NCBI RefSeq assembly: GCF_900112485.1 | Contig: NZ_FOMG01000002.1 | Location: 210,363-274,362, forward strand | Reading direction: 5' to 3' | Source: Clostridium uliginosum | GTDB lineage: Bacteria; Bacillota; Clostridia; Clostridiales; Clostridiaceae | DNA: 64,000 bases | In this document: piece after piece, positions 60,551-64,000 of the stretch | How the letters are laid out: each line of letters starts with the position of its first letter | Position numbering within the stretch: position 1 is the stretch's first letter | The notes under the pieces: model-generated | What the model was told of the DNA's origin: nothing | Databases searched by the model: none | Seen by the model: the letters and a program-made list of their open reading frames with translations, nothing else | Position numbers and translations under genes: made by a program

Positions 60551-61930
60551 CTATCTTCCACCAACAGTCATTTGTTTTACTCTTATCATAGGTTGACCAA
60601 CATTAGTTGGTATACTTCCTGATGATGAACCACACATGCCTTGAGCTAACTCTAAATTGTTTCCAACCATATCTATATCCATGAGTACTTGATTTCCTTT
60701 ACCTATAAGACTTGCTCCTCTTACAGCTTCCTGTATAACTCCATTCTTAACTAAGTATCCTTCTTGGACTGAAAAATTAAATTCACCAGTTACAGGATTT
60801 ACAGAGCCTCCCCCTAATTTCTTTGCATATAATCCAGTAGATATAGATTTAATTATATCCTCTGGAGAATCATTCCCATTTTCTATATAAGTATTAGTCA
60901 TTCTTGATGTTGGTTGATATTTATAACTTTGTCTCCTTGAACTCCCTGTTGGTTTCATATTCATACGTCTTCCATTTAATTTATCAATCATGTATCCTTT
61001 TAAAATACCATTCTCAATTAAAATATTCTTTTTAGTTTTAGTACCTTCATCATCTATATTCAATGAACCCCAAGCATTTGGAATTGTTCCATCATCTATA
61101 GCTGTTATTTTAGTTGATGCAATTTGCTCTCCTAATTTATTAGCAAAAATTGAGTTTCCTTTAGCAACTGAACTTGCTTCTAATGCATGACCACATGCTT
61201 CATGAAATATAACTCCTCCAAATCCATTATCTATAGCCACAGTCATGTTACCTGCTGGACAATTTTTAGCGTGTAATAAAGTATGAGCTATTCTTGCTGC
61301 TTCCCTTCCATGGTATGCTGGATCTACGTCATCAAACATTTCAATCCCTTTATATCTACCTGGACCTTCAAAACCAGTTTGATTTTCAGAACCTTTTGAT
61401 GCCACTACATTTACTCCAAGTCTTGTTCTTATTCTTCTATCTTTTACATATAATCCATCACTATTTGCGATTAATACATGTTGATCTTTATCTGAATAAC
61501 TTGCAATAACTTGTGATATGTCTTCACTAAAATTTTTTGCACTACTATATGCAGTCTTTAATATATGAATTTTTTTATTGTAATCTATATCTTTGGGATA
61601 ATATATTATCGGGTGTATTGTGCTTATTGACTTTTCATTAAGTAATATTGATTTATCTTCCTTTACTTCTCCTAATGCCAAAGCTGCTTTATAAGCTGTG
61701 TCTAAAAGACTACTTAAGCTATTATTATTGGTATATGCATATACACTTTTTATCCCCTTAAATATCCTAATTCCGATACCATAACTTCTGCCTCCAATTG
61801 CATCTTCTACCTTGCCATCTATTAATGATATGGCATTATTTACTGAATCATCCTCAAATATTTCAGCAAAATCTCCCCCTGTTATTAAACATTTTGATAA
61901 TACTTCTGAAACAATACTTTTTGATAACAT
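60551..61930 (-). CDS. tldD: TldD metalloprotease subunit
   Basis: 459 residues. Zinc-binding HExxxH is His243-Glu244-His248 in VIFHEACGHALEAS; the C-terminal zinc Cys region is in LAQGMCGSSSGSIPTNVGQP. Forms the active heterodimer with TldE encoded downstream. AAGGAGG precedes ATG. In E. coli TldD/E matures microcin B17; the partner peptide here is unknown and no peptide gene was seen. Confidence 0.94.
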   Translation of the reverse strand: MLSKSIVSEVLSKCLITGGDFAEIFEDDSVNNAISLIDGKVEDAIGGRSYGIGIRIFKGIKSVYAYTNNNSLSSLLDTAYKAALALGEVKEDKSILLNEKSISTIHPIIYYPKDIDYNKKIHILKTAYSSAKNFSEDISQVIASYSDKDQHVLIANSDGLYVKDRRIRTRLGVNVVASKGSENQTGFEGPGRYKGIEMFDDVDPAYHGREAARIAHTLLHAKNCPAGNMTVAIDNGFGGVIFHEACGHALEASSVAKGNSIFANKLGEQIASTKITAIDDGTIPNAWGSLNIDDEGTKTKKNILIENGILKGYMIDKLNGRRMNMKPTGSSRRQSYKYQPTSRMTNTYIENGNDSPEDIIKSISTGLYAKKLGGGSVNPVTGEFNFSVQEGYLVKNGVIQEAVRGASLIGKGNQVLMDIDMVGNNLELAQGMCGSSSGSIPTNVGQPMIRVKQMTVGGR

Positions 61931-62044
61931 CTTATTCCTCCTTCTATAATCTTTAATTCTCTTTTACTATATTATCATACTATTTATCTAAATTCTTCTA
62001 ATTTTCATATAGATAAATAGTATCCATTCTTAAGAAACTCAAAT

Positions 62045-62090
62045 CTAAGGCACATTCAAAAAAATAATAGACCAGTATACATGTCTATTA
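62045..62090 (-). repeat. AB repeat truncated at a pseudogene
   Basis: End B (TAAGGCACATTCAAAAAAAT), then AATAGACCAGTATACATGTC. The opposite end is missing; the sequence runs directly into the response-regulator remnant. Confidence 0.75.
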
Positions 62091-62240
62091 ATCCTTCCCT
62101 CTATATCCTTTCCCCAAAATTGTTTAAATAAACTTTGATGATGAAGGATCATTCTCTATTTTTGCTCTAAGTCTGCTAATTTTTACATCTATTAATTTAA
62201 AATCACTAAGATAATTATAACCCCAAACTAAATTTAAAGT
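62088..62240 (-). pseudogene. C-terminal remnant of an OmpR-family response regulator
   Basis: On minus the frame gives LNLVWGYNYLSDFKLI, then DVKISRLRAKIENDPSSSKF, a stop codon at 62124-62126, then TILGKGYRGKD. This matches the winged-helix end of OmpR/PhoB regulators (VWG...VDVHISRLRxKIExDP...TVRGxGYR). Only about 50 codons remain; another stop lies just before the remnant, and no histidine kinase gene is near. The rest of the 61931-62440 gap shows only the repeat and a terminator. Confidence 0.85.
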
Positions 62241-62267
62241 CTAAAAATTTTATAATAATTTACCTAT

Positions 62268-62304
62268 AAAAAAAGAGAGACTATCTTTAACAGTCCCTCT
62301 TTTT
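62268..62304 (-). terminator. Terminator downstream of the polysaccharide deacetylase gene
   Basis: AAAAAGAGAGACT / AGTCCCTCTTTTT (62270-62282 with 62292-62304, one mismatch), T-run on minus. 137 nt after the gene stop. Confidence 0.75.
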
Positions 62305-62440
62305 GTCTTATTTATAAAATTACAATACTTCATTTCATACAAAACTATCTAAGCTATATTTAACTTTTCTAATCACTTTAAGACAACAATATTGATTATA
62401 AAAATATTACACTCAACCCAAATCATTAATTAATATCAAT

Positions 62441-63361
62441 TTATTTAATAGTTCTAAATGTATATCCTTTTTCAGTTAAATAATCTATTATTTCTGGTAA
62501 TGCTTTAGCTGTTTCTCCCTTGTCAGAACAATCGTGCATTAATATTACTGCCTTTTCTTTTTCTCCAACAGTTTGTTTAACTTGTTCAAGTAATTCTGAT
62601 GCTACCTTGTGTTTTCCTTCAGCATCCTTAGATAAAGAATTCCAATCAATATAATTATATCCCTTTTCAATAAACTTCTCATCTATTGGTTTTTGTCCTT
62701 TCCAAGACATGTGCCCGCCTGGAAATCTAATAGCTCTAGTTGAAAAATCTTTTCCTAGAACTGCTCTAAGTGCCTCATTACTTTTTTCTACATCATTCAT
62801 AAAATTCTCAACACTTACTGTATGATTTGGATATAAATATTTATAGTCATGTGAATATGTGTGATTTCCTATAGCATGTCCATCTTCAACTTCTTGTTTT
62901 AGCATACTTTTTGTAACTTCACTTTGATTTATTGATTTACCTACAGTAAAAAATGTTGCTTTTACATTTTTCTCTTTTAAAACGCTTAATATCTGTGGTG
63001 TTACATTTTCTGATGGGCCATCATCAAATGTTAGATATACTACTTTCTTCCCATCTGCACCTTCTGGCATTTGCCCTTTGGCTTGTTGATTTAAGTACTT
63101 TTCTACAAATGCTGCATCATCAGCAAAAGGATCTTCTCCTAATGGTAAATAACCTGAATTATCTAACACAGGTTTATTGCTTTCATTATCAACATCATTT
63201 ACTATTTCACTAGCTTTTACCGTTTCATTTCTTTTAGAAATTCTTTGAGCTGATAATGCACCTGTTAATACAACTACTAAAGTTACTATTCCAAATATTA
63301 TAAGTTTTTTTTGCTTGTCTATATTATTTTTTCTTTTTCTATTATTAATATTATTTTTCAT
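62441..63361 (-). CDS. Membrane-anchored polysaccharide deacetylase
   Basis: 306 residues: N-terminal transmembrane helix (about 19-38), linker, NodB domain from about 105. Catalytic Asp113 and metal Asp114 in YLTFDDGPSEN, metal His167 and His171 in NHTYSHDY, Arg212 in IRFPGGHMSW, and His276 in VILMHD. Likely removes N-acetyl groups from peptidoglycan GlcNAc (PgdA-like), giving lysozyme resistance, though other cell-wall glycans are possible. Confidence 0.9.
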   Translation of the reverse strand: MKNNINNRKRKNNIDKQKKLIIFGIVTLVVVLTGALSAQRISKRNETVKASEIVNDVDNESNKPVLDNSGYLPLGEDPFADDAAFVEKYLNQQAKGQMPEGADGKKVVYLTFDDGPSENVTPQILSVLKEKNVKATFFTVGKSINQSEVTKSMLKQEVEDGHAIGNHTYSHDYKYLYPNHTVSVENFMNDVEKSNEALRAVLGKDFSTRAIRFPGGHMSWKGQKPIDEKFIEKGYNYIDWNSLSKDAEGKHKVASELLEQVKQTVGEKEKAVILMHDCSDKGETAKALPEIIDYLTEKGYTFRTIK

Positions 63362-63647
63362 TTATACAAGCTCCCCCATAATTCAATATATTGTATATAT
63401 AACATTTTTGATACCTTAAAAAAATTCATTTTTATAAAATTATAGCTTTTCTTTAACTTCAATACAAGTCATACCACTATAAAAAAACAGTTTGTCCCGT
63501 TCTAAGAAAAAATCTATATCTTCATTCCATAATGTTATAAATATATTATACAATATTACTTATATACTTATGTGACAAAACTATTACATAAGTAGGATTT
63601 TTAAAATTTAATTTCTTTAATCTATAAAGTTAAAATAATTTATTACA
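63362..63647. other. Gene-free spacer between the deacetylase gene and the tRNA terminator
   Basis: About 285 bp, AT-rich, with no coding sequence, repeat of the AB family or clear promoter that I can support. Confidence 0.5.
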
Positions 63648-63671
63648 TAAAAAAAGCCGATTACATCGGCT
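63648..63671 (-). terminator. Terminator of the rRNA-tRNA transcript
   Basis: AGCCGAT/ATCGGCT (63655-63661 with 63665-63671), 3-nt loop, seven or eight T on minus. 29 nt after tRNA-Asn. Confidence 0.92.
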
Positions 63672-63699
63672 ATATTATACTAATATTAAAATACAAAAA

Positions 63700-63774
<75 letters not shown>

Positions 63775-63861
63775 ATAACCTTTGTCTGAAAGAATTGTTC
63801 TTTCAAAATTGCACATAAGTTTGAGTTTCCTCTAATGTATATATTTACTTAATTAATTATT

Positions 63862-64000
63862 GGTCAAGCCCTCGACCTATTAGTATCAGTCAGCTAAATA
63901 TGTTGCCATACTTACACCTCTGACCTATCAACCTTGTAGTCTTCAAGGGGTCTTACTAGCTTACGCTATGGGAAATCTCATCTTGAAGGAGGCTTCACGC
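63862..64000 (-). rRNA. 23S ribosomal RNA, 3' end (partial)
   Basis: On minus the last 139 nt, including GTATGGCAACATATTTAGCT and the universal end GACTGATACTAATAGGTCGA, then GGGCTTGACC. The 3' end is placed at the GACC that pairs with the 5' end of 23S. No 5S gene follows before tRNA-Asn. The gene continues past the window edge. Confidence 0.96.

Noticed and set aside
61294..61509. Leucine/histidine-rich plus-strand frames opposite tldD, prfA and sua5
   Set aside because: Typical antisense translations of A/T-rich genes without ribosome sites.

Overview
The window is a low-GC, gene-dense chromosomal segment from a spore-forming anaerobe, most likely Clostridium sensu stricto (cluster I). 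Pointers are the ThlA-type thiolase, sporulation genes (spoIIR, sipL-like, yabG, veg, cotS-like), TTG/GTG starts behind strong AGGAGG sites, AT-rich spacers with A-tract/T-tract terminators, and a gene order typical of clostridia. I cannot name the species. Nearly all genes, including the rRNA operon at the right edge, run on the minus strand, which suggests that replication enters from the right.

Layout, left to right. 1-8.6 kb: murA (cut by the edge), a ywmB-like gene and the complete F-type ATP synthase operon atpIBEFHAGDC. 9.3-19.7 kb: thlA, wecB, dCMP deaminase, upp, rpiB, sua5, a membrane protein, prfA, a DUF1385-PrmC fusion and tdk. This is a housekeeping run for nucleotide salvage, translation termination and tRNA modification. 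19.8-25.8 kb: rpmE and a lipid glycosyltransferase on plus, then rho, pyrG and a small DnaA-domain-IV-like protein on minus. 26-29.6 kb: a DUF1934 protein, a PP-loop thiouridylase-like protein, spoIIR and ispE. 29.9-33.4 kb: an overlapping cphB-cphA pair for cyanophycin. 33.5-36.9 kb: a SipL-like protein, veg, yabG and a candidate small RNA on the opposite strand. 37.2-43.9 kb: a spore-coat cluster of three CotS-family proteins, one CotS-fold pseudokinase and two divergent GT4 glycosyltransferases, with a textbook sigma-K promoter. 44-54.6 kb: a mixed accessory stretch (solute-binding protein, orphan EutH, orphan PTS EIIA, HtrA, an alpha/beta-hydrolase pseudoenzyme, TsaD, RusA with zinc ribbon, SGNH hydrolase, flavoprotein, YedF-like). 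54.8-63.4 kb: an LtaS-type enzyme, an ECF sigma/anti-sigma pair, TldE/TldD, a response-regulator gene remnant and a polysaccharide deacetylase. 63.7-64 kb: tRNA-Asn and the 3' end of 23S rRNA, with no 5S gene between them.

The most unusual signal is a family of about twenty intergenic inverted repeats, called AB repeats here. They range from 40 to about 450 bp, sit at or beside the ends of genes, and appear flanked by TA. One end (A) reads inward AGGCACATGAAAGAAAATAA and the other (B) AGGCACATTCAAAAAATAAT. Full copies are about 160 bp and hold a central hairpin whose stem sequence differs between copies while base pairing is kept. Two long copies share a further insert hairpin that also co-varies. 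Very short copies look like internal deletions that keep both ends. In the features, strand + means end A is on the left and - means end B is on the left. Other odd items are a candidate small RNA at 35.3 kb, a 189-bp palindrome at 56.7 kb, the prmC fusion, and several enzymes that lack their catalytic residues.
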